Shown in pieces: positions 44,535 to 53,175 of a stretch of DNA of 64,000 nucleotides. The translations under genes were made by a program, and so were the position numbers. This stretch comes from Nocardia vinacea. GTDB lineage: Bacteria > Actinomycetota > Actinomycetes > Mycobacteriales > Mycobacteriaceae. Numbering within the stretch: position 1 is the stretch's first letter; every line of letters starts with the position of its first letter. The stretch is taken from the NCBI RefSeq assembly GCF_035920345.1, contig NZ_CP109149.1, positions 6,944,001 to 7,008,000 of the forward strand, read 5' to 3'. A model generated the notes under the pieces. That model was not told the DNA's origin and did not search any database. It saw only the letters and a list, made by a program, of their open reading frames with translations.

Positions 44535-47500
44535 ATGACCGCGACACTTCATAAGGTTGTCGCTGGAAACGGCTACCTCTACTACCTCCGCAATGTCGCC
44601 GCGAATGACGCATCGGCTCGCGGCCGGTCCAGCCTGGCCGACTACTACTCGACACGTGGTGAGTCACCGGGGCGCTGGCACGGTGCAGGCTTGGCCGCGT
44701 TGGGGATTCAGCCCGGCGACGAGGTAACCGAGGAGCAGATGAAGGCACTGTTCGGGTTGGGCCGTCACCCGAACGCCGACCAGATCGAAGACCGCGTGTT
44801 CAACGAGGAGATGGACAAAGGCGCCAAGCTCAAAGACGCCGAGCGGGCAGCCGATAATGCGTCACGGTTGGGGTATCCTTTCCGCGTCTATTCCGATGTC
44901 AATGAATTCCGGAAACGGTGCGCGCAAGCCTACGAAGAACACAATATTGCGAGCGGTTCGGACCCTAGTGAAGCTATTTCCGATGACCGGCGGGCGCAGA
45001 TTCGCAGCACAATCGCGACGGAAATGTTCACAGAACACTACGGTCGCGCACCCATGGATGCACGTGAATTGTCGGGGTGGGTGGCACGCAACTCGCGACC
45101 ACAGACGACCGCCGTGGCCGGTTTCGACATCACCTTCAGTCCGGTCAAGAGCGTCTCGGCGCTATGGGCGATCGCCCCGCGAGAGGTCGCGGAGAAGGTC
45201 GAAGCCGCCCACCATGCCGCAGTCGATGATGCGCTGCGCTGGTTGGAGCACAACGCAACGTACACGCGGCTGGGCCGCAACGGAGTCCGCCAGGTGGATG
45301 TCGAGGGCCTGGTGGCGGCCCGGTTCGCGCATCGGGAAAGCCGTGCCGGTGACCCTGACCTGCACACGCATGTGCTGATCGCCAACCGTGTCCGCACCAC
45401 CGATGGGCGCTGGCGCACCCTGGACGGTGCGATGGTGTACCAGGCGATCGTCACCGTCTCCGAGATCTACAACACTCGTTTGGAGATGCATCTCGAAGAA
45501 ATGGTCGGTGTCGAGTTCGCTGAACGTCCCGGTGTGGATCCGTCGAAACGTCCGATCCGTGAAATCGTCGGTGTCCCTGAACGGTTGAACCAGTTCTGGT
45601 CCCAGCGCGACGCGGAGATCACCCAGCGGCTCGGGCAACTCACCACAGCCTTCCAACGCAAGTGGGGACGCGAACCCATACCCACGGAATTGTTCGGATT
45701 GATGGACCGCGCAACGCTGGAAACACGCCCCGACAAGCAACAACTACGCACACTCTCCGAACAACGCGCCGACTGGCGAGCCCAGGCCGTCACCCTGGTG
45801 GGCAGCCAGGAAGCGTTGGCACGCATGGTCTCCGCAGTGCTGCACCCACCGCACCACGCGCGCCCTGTGGCCGATGCCGTATGGATCGCACGCACCGCCG
45901 ACTACGTCCTCGAGACGATCTCAGCACAGCGGTCGACCTGGCAACGCCACCACATCCGCAGCGAAACCGAACGCCAACTCCGTGGCCAGATACGCCTCGA
46001 GGACTGCGAACGCGTCGCTGAAGCGGTAGTGGCGCAGGCATTGTCACCGACATCGGCCATCGCTCGCGGTGATCCCGACATCACCGATCAACCGCGACTG
46101 CGCGCGGTGCCGATGATGTTCGCCCGTCGCGACGGCTCCAGCGTGTACACCACCGCGGGCTCCCAGATCTACACCTCAGCGCAAGTATTGAGCGCCGAAC
46201 AGCAGTTGATCGACCTGGCGGTGCAGCCCGGTGGCCGTCAATTGCCGAAACCTCTCGTCACGCAAGCGGTCCATGCCTATAACAGCGCGAACCCGGACAG
46301 GCCACTCAACGCAGGTCAGATCGCGGTCGTCGAGGGCTTCGCCACCTCAGATCTGCGCGTACGCACCGTCGACGCACCCGCCGGTTCCGGGAAGACCACA
46401 GCCATGCGCGTGCTCACCGAGGCATGGCACGCCAGCGGTGGCACCGTCCTCGGACTCGCTCCCACGGCCGCGGCCGCCTCGGTGCTGGGTGAGTCGATCG
46501 GCGCACGCGTCGAGACCATCGACAAGCTCCTCGACGTCCTCACACGCCACACCCCCGAAACCCGGGACAGCGAAGCGAACGGGTCACTGCCGCAATGGGT
46601 ATTGCAGATCGACCAGAACACGTTGGTGATCGTCGACGAACACGTCAAAGTCGGGAACCTCAAACGCCTACGCCTGCTGCAGTTCCTAGCTGCTCGGGAC
46701 GCGACAATCCGCTGCCTCGGTGACCCGAAGCAACTGCCCTCGATCGAAGCCGGCGGCGCCCACACCGACATGAACGACGCCGCCAACACCCCCAACCTCA
46801 CCCTCGACCACGTCGTCCGCTTCACCTCCCCAGCCGAAGCATCCGCCAGTCTGCTTCTCCGCGAAGGCGATCCCGCCGCGCTCGGCTTCTATCTCGACCA
46901 CCGTCGCATCCACTCCGGCAGCCATGCCGCCACCCACGACGACGCCTACATCGGATGGATCGCCGACCACTCGAGCGGCCGCGACACCATCATGCTCGCC
47001 CCCACCCACGACATCGTGCGCGAACTCAACCAACGCGCCCGCGCCGATCGAATCGCCCGCACCGGTACACCAGTCGGGTCGGAATGCGCACTGGCCGACG
47101 GTCTGTGCGCGTCGGTCGGTGACACGATCGCCACCCGCCGCAACGATCCACGACTGCGTCTTGCCGACGGTGATTGGGTTCGCAACGGATACCGGTGGAT
47201 CGTTTCCCGCGTTCACGACGACGGAAGTCTGACCGTTACACGCCTGCGTTCGCGTCGCGAACTCGGCCATACAGTGACACTTCCGCCGCGCTATGTGACC
47301 GCACATGTGCGCCTCGGGTACGCGACAACGATCGATTCCGCGCAAGGCGTCACCGCCGATACGTGTCACGTCGCGCTCACCGGATACCAAAGCCGCGCGC
47401 AGTTCTACGTCGCGATGACTCGCGGCGCGCACGCAAACCACTGCTACCTACCAACAACATTGGACGCCAGCGAAGGTTCTTTCTTCACCGAACCAGCCGT

Positions 47501-49325
47501 ATTTCCGCGCACCGCGGTGGAGGTACTGCTGCGCGTCCTCGGCCGCGACGACGCACAGAAATCCGCGCACACCGAACTACGGGACGCGCTCGATCCCTAC
47601 CGCCGGATCGGCCGCGCGGTCGATATCTATCTCGACGCGATCGGCCTCGCCGCCGAACATGCCCTCGGCCCAGACGGACTCGCTCAGCTCGATACCGCCG
47701 CGGAAGCATTGCACACCGGGCTCACCGACACCCCCACCTACCCGATACTGCGCCAGCACCTGGCGACAGTCGCACTGACCGGTCGCGATCCGATCGCCGC
47801 GCTCCGCACCGCCGCCGCGAGCCGGGAACTCGATACCGCCGATGATGCTGCCGCGGTTCTGGATTGGCGACTGGATCCAACGGGCGCACATTCGTGTGGT
47901 GTCGGGCCGCTGCCGTGGACACGCGGACTACCTCACGCACTCTACGCCGGTCATCTGTCGGCCCGAGCGCGGATCGTGACCGACCTCGCCGAACAGATCC
48001 GAGCCGACACCGCTACCTGGTCCTCGACAACCGCGCCGCATTGGGCGCGGCCACTCATTGGTGGCGACCGCCAACTGCTCGCTGAACTCGCAGTCTGGCG
48101 GGCGTCCCTCCATATCGACGACCGCGACTTGCGCCCGACCGGACCACCCCGCTATCCCGTGCTCGAACGTGAACACCAGCAGCTGCTCGATGCCCGCGTC
48201 ATCGACGCCATCGGCGACATCCATCTCCCCGTCAACCGGTGGTCACCACTGGCCAAACAACTCGACGAACGCATCACCAGCGACCCATACTGGCCGTCCC
48301 TCGCCGACAAAATCGACCACGCCGACCGCGCCGGAATCGACATCGAAACACTTCTCAGCGACGCCGCGTCCCTGCGACCTCTACCCGATGAAATGCCCGC
48401 CGCCGCACTCTGGTCACGCCTGGAACTCCAAACCCCCACACCCAACATCCGCGACCGCAATAGACCAACCCGGACCGCCGACGCGCACGCAGTTCTCGAC
48501 GAACACACCACCGAACAGGCCATCACCGATCTGCCCCAGCCTCACATTGCCGCAGCCGTCGACCACACCCCCGACGTCGAACCGGCCACCGAACCCACAC
48601 TCGACGAGCTGCGGATGCTCACCGATGCCGAACTCGAACAACACATCGACGAACTCCATCTACACATCGCCCTCGCCGAAACCGACGCAATCATCTACAG
48701 CCCATACACCCCAGCCCCCGACGACGTCGAACGCGCCGCCGAGGCGGCCGCGCGCCATCAGCAGGCAGCTAAACAAGCCATCCGCGACGCGCAGGCCAGC
48801 ATCAACGAACTCCGTGCGGCCGAACAATCACTCCAGGCCATCACCACCGAACTCGACCACGCCCGAACCGCACTCAGCTCCACACCGGCCTATCGACGTG
48901 GTCAACGCCGCGCACTCCACACCCAGATCACAACCCTCCAAACCGCACAACAGCACCGCACCCACGCCCGAAATTCCGCGCACACCACCGCACGCAACGC
49001 CCAACGAGACGCGCTCCGACTCGCCGGCCCCGCCGAGGACTGGGAACACATCCTGACCCAACCCATCACCGAGCCGAGAACCCAGCCAACACCCACCACA
49101 CCATCCGAGCCGACCTACGCCGACACACTGACGGCCGAATATCAGCAAGAACTCGACCAACTGCAATCCGAACAACACCGACGAACCCAACTCACCCCCA
49201 CCCAAACCGCCGCCGAACAGCAACTACGCCAACAACACAACGCTCCCGAGGACGACTCCTGCGACTACTTCGACAGCCCTGTCGAACCTCACTATCCGCA
49301 GCCTGACCACGATCTCGGTCTGTAA
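44535..49325 (+). CDS. traA: MobF-family conjugative relaxase-helicase (TraA/TrwC type)
   Basis: A 1596-aa DNA transfer enzyme. N-terminal TrwC-type relaxase (~1-400) has tyrosines at 14, 16, 17 and a three-His metal site (His266; His277 and His279 in DPDLHTHVLI). The helicase part has Walker A APAGSGKT near 615, Walker B LVIVDEH near 697, GDPKQLPS near 732, TIDSAQGVTADT near 931 and YVAMTRGAHANH near 957. The C-terminal ~200 residues are a charged coiled-coil region. It nicks oriT, stays bound to the strand and unwinds it for transfer. The ATG at 44535 follows CTGGAGG. No TraG/T4SS genes are seen nearby. Confidence 0.92.
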   Translation: MTATLHKVVAGNGYLYYLRNVAANDASARGRSSLADYYSTRGESPGRWHGAGLAALGIQPGDEVTEEQMKALFGLGRHPNADQIEDRVFNEEMDKGAKLKDAERAADNASRLGYPFRVYSDVNEFRKRCAQAYEEHNIASGSDPSEAISDDRRAQIRSTIATEMFTEHYGRAPMDARELSGWVARNSRPQTTAVAGFDITFSPVKSVSALWAIAPREVAEKVEAAHHAAVDDALRWLEHNATYTRLGRNGVRQVDVEGLVAARFAHRESRAGDPDLHTHVLIANRVRTTDGRWRTLDGAMVYQAIVTVSEIYNTRLEMHLEEMVGVEFAERPGVDPSKRPIREIVGVPERLNQFWSQRDAEITQRLGQLTTAFQRKWGREPIPTELFGLMDRATLETRPDKQQLRTLSEQRADWRAQAVTLVGSQEALARMVSAVLHPPHHARPVADAVWIARTADYVLETISAQRSTWQRHHIRSETERQLRGQIRLEDCERVAEAVVAQALSPTSAIARGDPDITDQPRLRAVPMMFARRDGSSVYTTAGSQIYTSAQVLSAEQQLIDLAVQPGGRQLPKPLVTQAVHAYNSANPDRPLNAGQIAVVEGFATSDLRVRTVDAPAGSGKTTAMRVLTEAWHASGGTVLGLAPTAAAASVLGESIGARVETIDKLLDVLTRHTPETRDSEANGSLPQWVLQIDQNTLVIVDEHVKVGNLKRLRLLQFLAARDATIRCLGDPKQLPSIEAGGAHTDMNDAANTPNLTLDHVVRFTSPAEASASLLLREGDPAALGFYLDHRRIHSGSHAATHDDAYIGWIADHSSGRDTIMLAPTHDIVRELNQRARADRIARTGTPVGSECALADGLCASVGDTIATRRNDPRLRLADGDWVRNGYRWIVSRVHDDGSLTVTRLRSRRELGHTVTLPPRYVTAHVRLGYATTIDSAQGVTADTCHVALTGYQSRAQFYVAMTRGAHANHCYLPTTLDASEGSFFTEPAVFPRTAVEVLLRVLGRDDAQKSAHTELRDALDPYRRIGRAVDIYLDAIGLAAEHALGPDGLAQLDTAAEALHTGLTDTPTYPILRQHLATVALTGRDPIAALRTAAASRELDTADDAAAVLDWRLDPTGAHSCGVGPLPWTRGLPHALYAGHLSARARIVTDLAEQIRADTATWSSTTAPHWARPLIGGDRQLLAELAVWRASLHIDDRDLRPTGPPRYPVLEREHQQLLDARVIDAIGDIHLPVNRWSPLAKQLDERITSDPYWPSLADKIDHADRAGIDIETLLSDAASLRPLPDEMPAAALWSRLELQTPTPNIRDRNRPTRTADAHAVLDEHTTEQAITDLPQPHIAAAVDHTPDVEPATEPTLDELRMLTDAELEQHIDELHLHIALAETDAIIYSPYTPAPDDVERAAEAAARHQQAAKQAIRDAQASINELRAAEQSLQAITTELDHARTALSSTPAYRRGQRRALHTQITTLQTAQQHRTHARNSAHTTARNAQRDALRLAGPAEDWEHILTQPITEPRTQPTPTTPSEPTYADTLTAEYQQELDQLQSEQHRRTQLTPTQTAAEQQLRQQHNAPEDDSCDYFDSPVEPHYPQPDHDLGL

Positions 49326-49706
49326 AACAAGCCGCATCGACCACCTACTGCGCCTGCGCCCAAGCGAGATCGCCGCATCGAAAAGCCCCCGCGTCCAAAA
49401 TATTTGGCGCAAAGCCCGTGATCGCAGTACGGCGACACAAATGACCAGCTCACAGCCTCCGGACTAGCGAAGTCGCAGCCGATCAGCTTTCATGGTCATA
49501 GGGAGAATCGCAGACAGGGCACAACCGAAGCGATAACTCCATGCATACAAGCGGTTTCCAGACGCACGGATCACCGATCCGCGTCCGCCCCAGCTTCCAT
49601 CCCGTCACATCGAACGCAACGGTGCCTGCACCGGTCATCGGTATCCGCGCGCACCCGACGACACCCGTTCCATGCACCCTTCGTGTGGCGAATCAGGTTG
49701 CCGCAG
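49326..49706. other. Gap after traA; one weak small gene candidate
   Basis: No well-supported gene. On the minus strand 49483-49677 encodes a 64-aa frame (GTG start) ending CMELSLRLCPVCDSPYDHES. The CPVC pair could be half a zinc ribbon and AAGG lies close to the start, so a real small protein is possible but unproven. A short direct repeat starts at 49443. Confidence 0.35.
49443..49475. repeat. Short repeat, copy A (partner at 50682-50710)
   Basis: GACCAGCTCA followed within four bases by CCGGACTAGCGAAGTCGCA. The partner reads GACCAGCTCA CCGGACTGGCGAAGTCGCA with no insertion. One mismatch plus a small gap; same orientation. Function unknown. Confidence 0.6.
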
Positions 49707-50051
49707 ATGAATAGCCATTCACGCGAGCAGTCGACCGACACCAGCGCCGAGGTGTCCCCGCCACACGAACCCACCTACCCAGTCGAGGTAGGCGCACAGG
49801 TTCTCGGTAAATCACGACGCTGGTACCTCACACAACTCAGAGCGGGCAACCTGCCCGGCCACAAGGCAGGCCGGACATGGTTCCTCACCGCCTCCGACAT
49901 CGCCGCCGCGATCGAGCAAACCAGCAAACCAACCACGCCCATCCCCCGACCACCCCACAGACCGTCACCAGAAATAGCCACAGACCAACCACACCGCCCT
50001 ATCCACCGGCGACGCCCTCGACGACGAATCCCGCCCCAGCAACACACCTGA
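49707..50051 (+). CDS. Excisionase/MerR-type HTH protein, possibly frameshifted
   Basis: A 114-aa protein. Residues ~28-75 form a small winged-helix HTH (VEVGAQVLGKSRRWYLTQLRAG; GHKAGRTWFLTASDIAAAIEQ), as in excisionase-like proteins of actinomycete mobile elements. After about residue 90 the frame turns basic (HRRRPRRRIPPQQ), while another frame continues a plausible acidic tail (TALSTGDALDDESRPSNT, then PTCDCEYSHTPQLDE) to a TGA at 50287-50289. A one-base frameshift near 49990 is therefore likely. It follows traA and probably regulates or excises the element. Confidence 0.65.
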   Translation: MNSHSREQSTDTSAEVSPPHEPTYPVEVGAQVLGKSRRWYLTQLRAGNLPGHKAGRTWFLTASDIAAAIEQTSKPTTPIPRPPHRPSPEIATDQPHRPIHRRRPRRRIPPQQHT

Positions 50052-50250
50052 TGAGCCCCCTGCAGCGCCGAAACCGGCAGCGCCGCAGGGAAACGGCACG
50101 GCCTGGAGGGGACCGCCAGGTGTTGCCCTGCACCTGCCCCCAGGCCGTGCTCCACCACCCGAAACGCAGCCCAGGACCGCCGAGCTCCAACGTCCTACTT
50201 GCGACTGCGAATACTCGCACACGCCTCAACTCGACGAGACTGCCTCGGAT

Positions 50251-50646
50251 TCAACGAGATCGGACAGCACCGAGCGAAAGGGTTTGTGAGCACCTGCGGC
50301 CGGACGCGCTGAAGAGCGTTACAGCCAGCGGAGCACGCTGCTTCTGGCACCGATGGAACGGTTGATCGGAAACTGCGGTGCTCACCGCTGCGAAGCGCAT
50401 CGCGCACATCCAACCTGGCCGCTGCTTGTTCGCCTTCTGTACCGCCGCTCCGAACATCCAGACCACGGCGTGGTAGTCGCCGACGTCGACCTCCATTAGA
50501 CCGCCGCTGGCAACAAAATGAACGCTGATGGCCCCTCGGACCGGGGAGTAGTCCGAAGGGCCATCAACCTGAAACCGGGCCGCGAGCCACCACTGGCATC
50601 GGGCGAATTCATCAACAGGCCAGACACTTTCATGTCTGTCTGGCAT
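50251..50646 (-). CDS. Hypothetical protein
   Basis: A 131-aa frame from the ATG at 50646 (MPDRHESVWPVDEFARCQWWLAARF; RGAISVHFVASGGLMEVDVGDYHAVVWMFGAAVQKA). The first ~80 residues look like a real small alpha/beta protein; the remainder is Arg/Ser/Gln-rich, so the true stop may have been lost. No family recognised. The short repeat at 50682-50710 lies just upstream. Confidence 0.4.
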   Translation of the reverse strand: MPDRHESVWPVDEFARCQWWLAARFQVDGPSDYSPVRGAISVHFVASGGLMEVDVGDYHAVVWMFGAAVQKANKQRPGWMCAMRFAAVSTAVSDQPFHRCQKQRAPLAVTLFSASGRRCSQTLSLGAVRSR

Positions 50647-50681
50647 GCATGATCTTCGCTCCCTCAACGCCGTGACCAGCG

Positions 50682-50710
50682 GACCAGCTCACCGGACTGG
50701 CGAAGTCGCA
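50682..50710. repeat. Short repeat, copy B (partner at 49443-49475)
   Basis: GACCAGCTCA CCGGACTGGCGAAGTCGCA, same orientation as copy A. Sits 36 bp upstream of the minus-strand hypothetical gene and 80 bp before the IS481 element. Confidence 0.6.
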
Positions 50711-50789
50711 TCTGCAACGTGTTACTCACTTTGCAGACCGCCCTGCTCCTCGAACAGACCCTAACCCCACCTGGGGCGTCAGTTGTCAA

Positions 50790-52748
50790 TGTGAGGGCTC
50801 AGGACATCCTTTACTGATTGTCGTCGAGAGATGCTTGACTGATTTGAGGTCGGGCTCCACCTCCTGTGACGTGGAATCTGGTGATGGGTGCGAGGTTTTC
50901 GCGCGGGCGCACGGCTATTTCCTCGTCACCATCAAGGATGCGGAAGAAGGTGTCCTCGACTACGACGGTGACGATCTTTCCCTTGTGGCGCCGCCCGAGC
51001 GTGATGCCTTGACCGGCGATGGTGATCTGCCCGTTGGTATGCACTTTGCGCAGTGCGCGTAGCGACCCGGCCGGTAGGGGTAGCGGGGGCAGTGGCGTGG
51101 TCGGTTGTTGTGCACCCCGGAGCTTGCCCAGGTCGCCTTGAGCGACGGGACATGGCCAGGTGCCCACCAGTGCGTTGTCGAGGATGGCGTGCATCAGGTG
51201 CCCGTCGAGTCGGAGTGTGATGTTGCGGCCCACGCAGGCTGTTCCTATGGGGAACCGCATCCCGGCAATGTGCGCGATGCCGTCGTTGCCGACGGCGCGC
51301 TGGATCTCGACGGCTTGTCCGGGGTTGATCGCCGCGCTGCCACCGAGGCCGCGTCGTAGTGCTGGTTTGGCAGGTTCCGGCCCGGCTGGACGTGCGCCGC
51401 GCATTGTGAGGTGTCGCAGGTCTTCTGGGTGCAGGCGCGAGGCAACGGTTCGCACGGGGTGCCCGTCGAGGGTCAGGTGGATGCTGCGCAGGTCGGCCCA
51501 GATGGTGAGAGTGCGGCCGGCCATGCTCTTTTGCATCGATACCAGTTGGCGCCCTGACAGGATGGTCACCTCACCGCTGGGCGGGACACGGACCTCGAAT
51601 TCGACTGCCGCGCCATCGGTTCGGCGGTCCTCGGGTGCACGGATAACGTCGATGATGACTGGTGATCCCACCCCAGGTTCGCCGGTTCGTGCGTCCTCGG
51701 TTCCACGGGTGTCCAGGCGTGTCGGCCCGTTCGGTCGAAACAGCTCGGCTGGCGCGGCCATGTCGAGGGCTTGATGGGGACGGTTTGTGTTGTAGCTGGT
51801 GATCCAGCCGTCGACCGCTTCCTGAGCGGCGGCATGAGACTCGAATGGTGTTGCGAGATCAAGGAATTCCGTTCGAAGGGTCTTGTGGAAGCGCTCGATC
51901 TTTCCTGTGGTGGTGGGTGAGCGGGGCTTCGTCAGCCGTTGCTTGATGCCGTTGTCACGGCAGATCCTTTCGAACAGCACCTCCACCGGTGCCGGCTTGA
52001 GATACCGGCCGGTGAACTGGCCGCCGTTGTCGGTCAGCACCTCTGACGGGACTCCATAGCAGCGCATGGCGGCGGTGAACGCCGCAACGACCTCCCGGGC
52101 CGAGGGAGTGGACAGCACTGCGGCGATGACTACGAACCGTGAGTGGTCATCGATGCCGGTCAGCAGTTTGCATTGACGACCGTCGGCCAACGGCACACCA
52201 CCCACGATGTCGATCTGCCACAAATGCATCGGCTCCTGCCGCTGCCACCGCTTGTACTTTCGTCGGTGATTCTGAGCCTGCGGATCGATCAGACCATTGC
52301 GAGTCAGCACCCGATGGACCGTGGCCCGGGAAGGTGCCCGATCGACTCCGCGACGACCGAGCTCGTGGCTGATCCGCCGCGCACCCCACCGCGGATGGTC
52401 TCGACGCAGCTGGCAGATTATCGCCTCGACCTCCGCGTCCAGCTTGGTCGGGCTCGTATGCGGACGGCGGGACCGATCAGCCAGTCCCGCCATGCCCTCC
52501 TGCTTGAAGCGCTTACGCCATGAGTCGACCGACTGCCGTGTCGTCCCGTATCGGGCCGCGACCTCTCCAATCGGTGAGCCACCCAACACCTCGCAGACCG
52601 CCCGATACCGGTACTCCGCCACCGCCTGCTGATCCAAGAATCGTCCGCCCTTCACCCAACAACAACGAGCGGAACAAGATCACGGACCAATACGAAACGT
52701 CAAGCGTCACTTGAGAACAAACAGTGAAGGATGTCCTGAGCCCCTACA
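50790..52748 (-). mobile_element. Intact IS481-family insertion sequence, 1959 bp
   Basis: Both ends were found. The left end from 50790 reads TGTGAGGGCTCAGGACATCC; the right end, complement from 52748, reads TGTAGGGGCTCAGGACATCC. The terminal inverted repeats extend to ~24 bp with three mismatches and begin with the TGT typical of the family. A single long transposase gene fills the element. No target-site duplication is evident on comparing the flanks by eye, so the insertion may be old or have been involved in a rearrangement. Confidence 0.85.
50811..52655 (-). CDS. IS481-family transposase, long form with three C-terminal beta modules
   Basis: A 614-aa transposase, roughly 250-300 residues longer than typical IS481 enzymes. 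An N-terminal HTH (EVAARYGTTRQSVDSWRKRF) and a second DNA-binding region precede the DDE core: Asp149 (LWQIDIVGG), Asp209 (TDNGGQF), Glu254 (GKIERFH). From ~360 follow three related beta-rich modules around GEVTILSG..., DGIAHIAGM...RNITLRLDGHLMH and GQITIAGQ...KIVTVVVED, separated by Pro/Ala linkers. The gene is intact with TIRs at both sides, so the element may still move. A decayed relative is at 4930-6735. Confidence 0.9.
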   Translation of the reverse strand: MKGGRFLDQQAVAEYRYRAVCEVLGGSPIGEVAARYGTTRQSVDSWRKRFKQEGMAGLADRSRRPHTSPTKLDAEVEAIICQLRRDHPRWGARRISHELGRRGVDRAPSRATVHRVLTRNGLIDPQAQNHRRKYKRWQRQEPMHLWQIDIVGGVPLADGRQCKLLTGIDDHSRFVVIAAVLSTPSAREVVAAFTAAMRCYGVPSEVLTDNGGQFTGRYLKPAPVEVLFERICRDNGIKQRLTKPRSPTTTGKIERFHKTLRTEFLDLATPFESHAAAQEAVDGWITSYNTNRPHQALDMAAPAELFRPNGPTRLDTRGTEDARTGEPGVGSPVIIDVIRAPEDRRTDGAAVEFEVRVPPSGEVTILSGRQLVSMQKSMAGRTLTIWADLRSIHLTLDGHPVRTVASRLHPEDLRHLTMRGARPAGPEPAKPALRRGLGGSAAINPGQAVEIQRAVGNDGIAHIAGMRFPIGTACVGRNITLRLDGHLMHAILDNALVGTWPCPVAQGDLGKLRGAQQPTTPLPPLPLPAGSLRALRKVHTNGQITIAGQGITLGRRHKGKIVTVVVEDTFFRILDGDEEIAVRPRENLAPITRFHVTGGGARPQISQASLDDNQ

Positions 52749-52989
52749 CCGACATCGTAACCAAAAGCCCTGGCGAAGTGGCGACTTCGGATTGCAATCC
52801 GGCAGAGCAAGACAGCTGGGTGCGCGAGCAGTTGCCCGAGTATTGCCCTGCTGGCAGTTCGAGCTTACCGGAGAAAATCCCAAACATGCTGCTGTAGCAT
52901 TCACTTCGGGTTGCTTCTACTGTCGGAGTCGCGCCGGGACATCCTGGGCGGTCCGAGTGCCCGGGAAAGACCGGGTTGGGAGGGTGAAC

Positions 52990-53175
52990 ATGTACTACAA
53001 GGGATTCGTCGTCACGATCGTTGCCTTGTGCGCGACGATCGTCGCGCTGGGCGCCGGCATCCTGGTGCGATTGGACGGCGGGACATACGTAAAGTCTGTC
53101 CAGAACGGAGCGATGTCCTTTGCTGCGGCAATGACGCTCGGTCTGCTGGTGGCGGGCGCGCTGGGGGCGTTGTGA
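52990..53175 (+). CDS. Small two-helix membrane protein coupled to hsdM
   Basis: A 61-aa protein (MYYKGFVVTIVALCATIVALG; GTYVKSVQNGAMSFAAAMTLG; LLVAGALGAL) with two predicted transmembrane helices joined by a short polar loop. The ATG at 52990 follows GGGAGGGTG. Its TGA overlaps the GTG of hsdM (GTGA), so it is translated as part of the modification operon. No family recognised. A tiny membrane partner is not a normal component of type I restriction-modification, and this is the 5' gene of the unit. Confidence 0.7.
   Translation: MYYKGFVVTIVALCATIVALGAGILVRLDGGTYVKSVQNGAMSFAAAMTLGLLVAGALGAL

Noticed and set aside
50790..52748. Target-site duplication for the IS481 element
   Set aside because: Flanking bases (GTTGTCAA on the left, CCGACATC on the right) do not match, so none is claimed.
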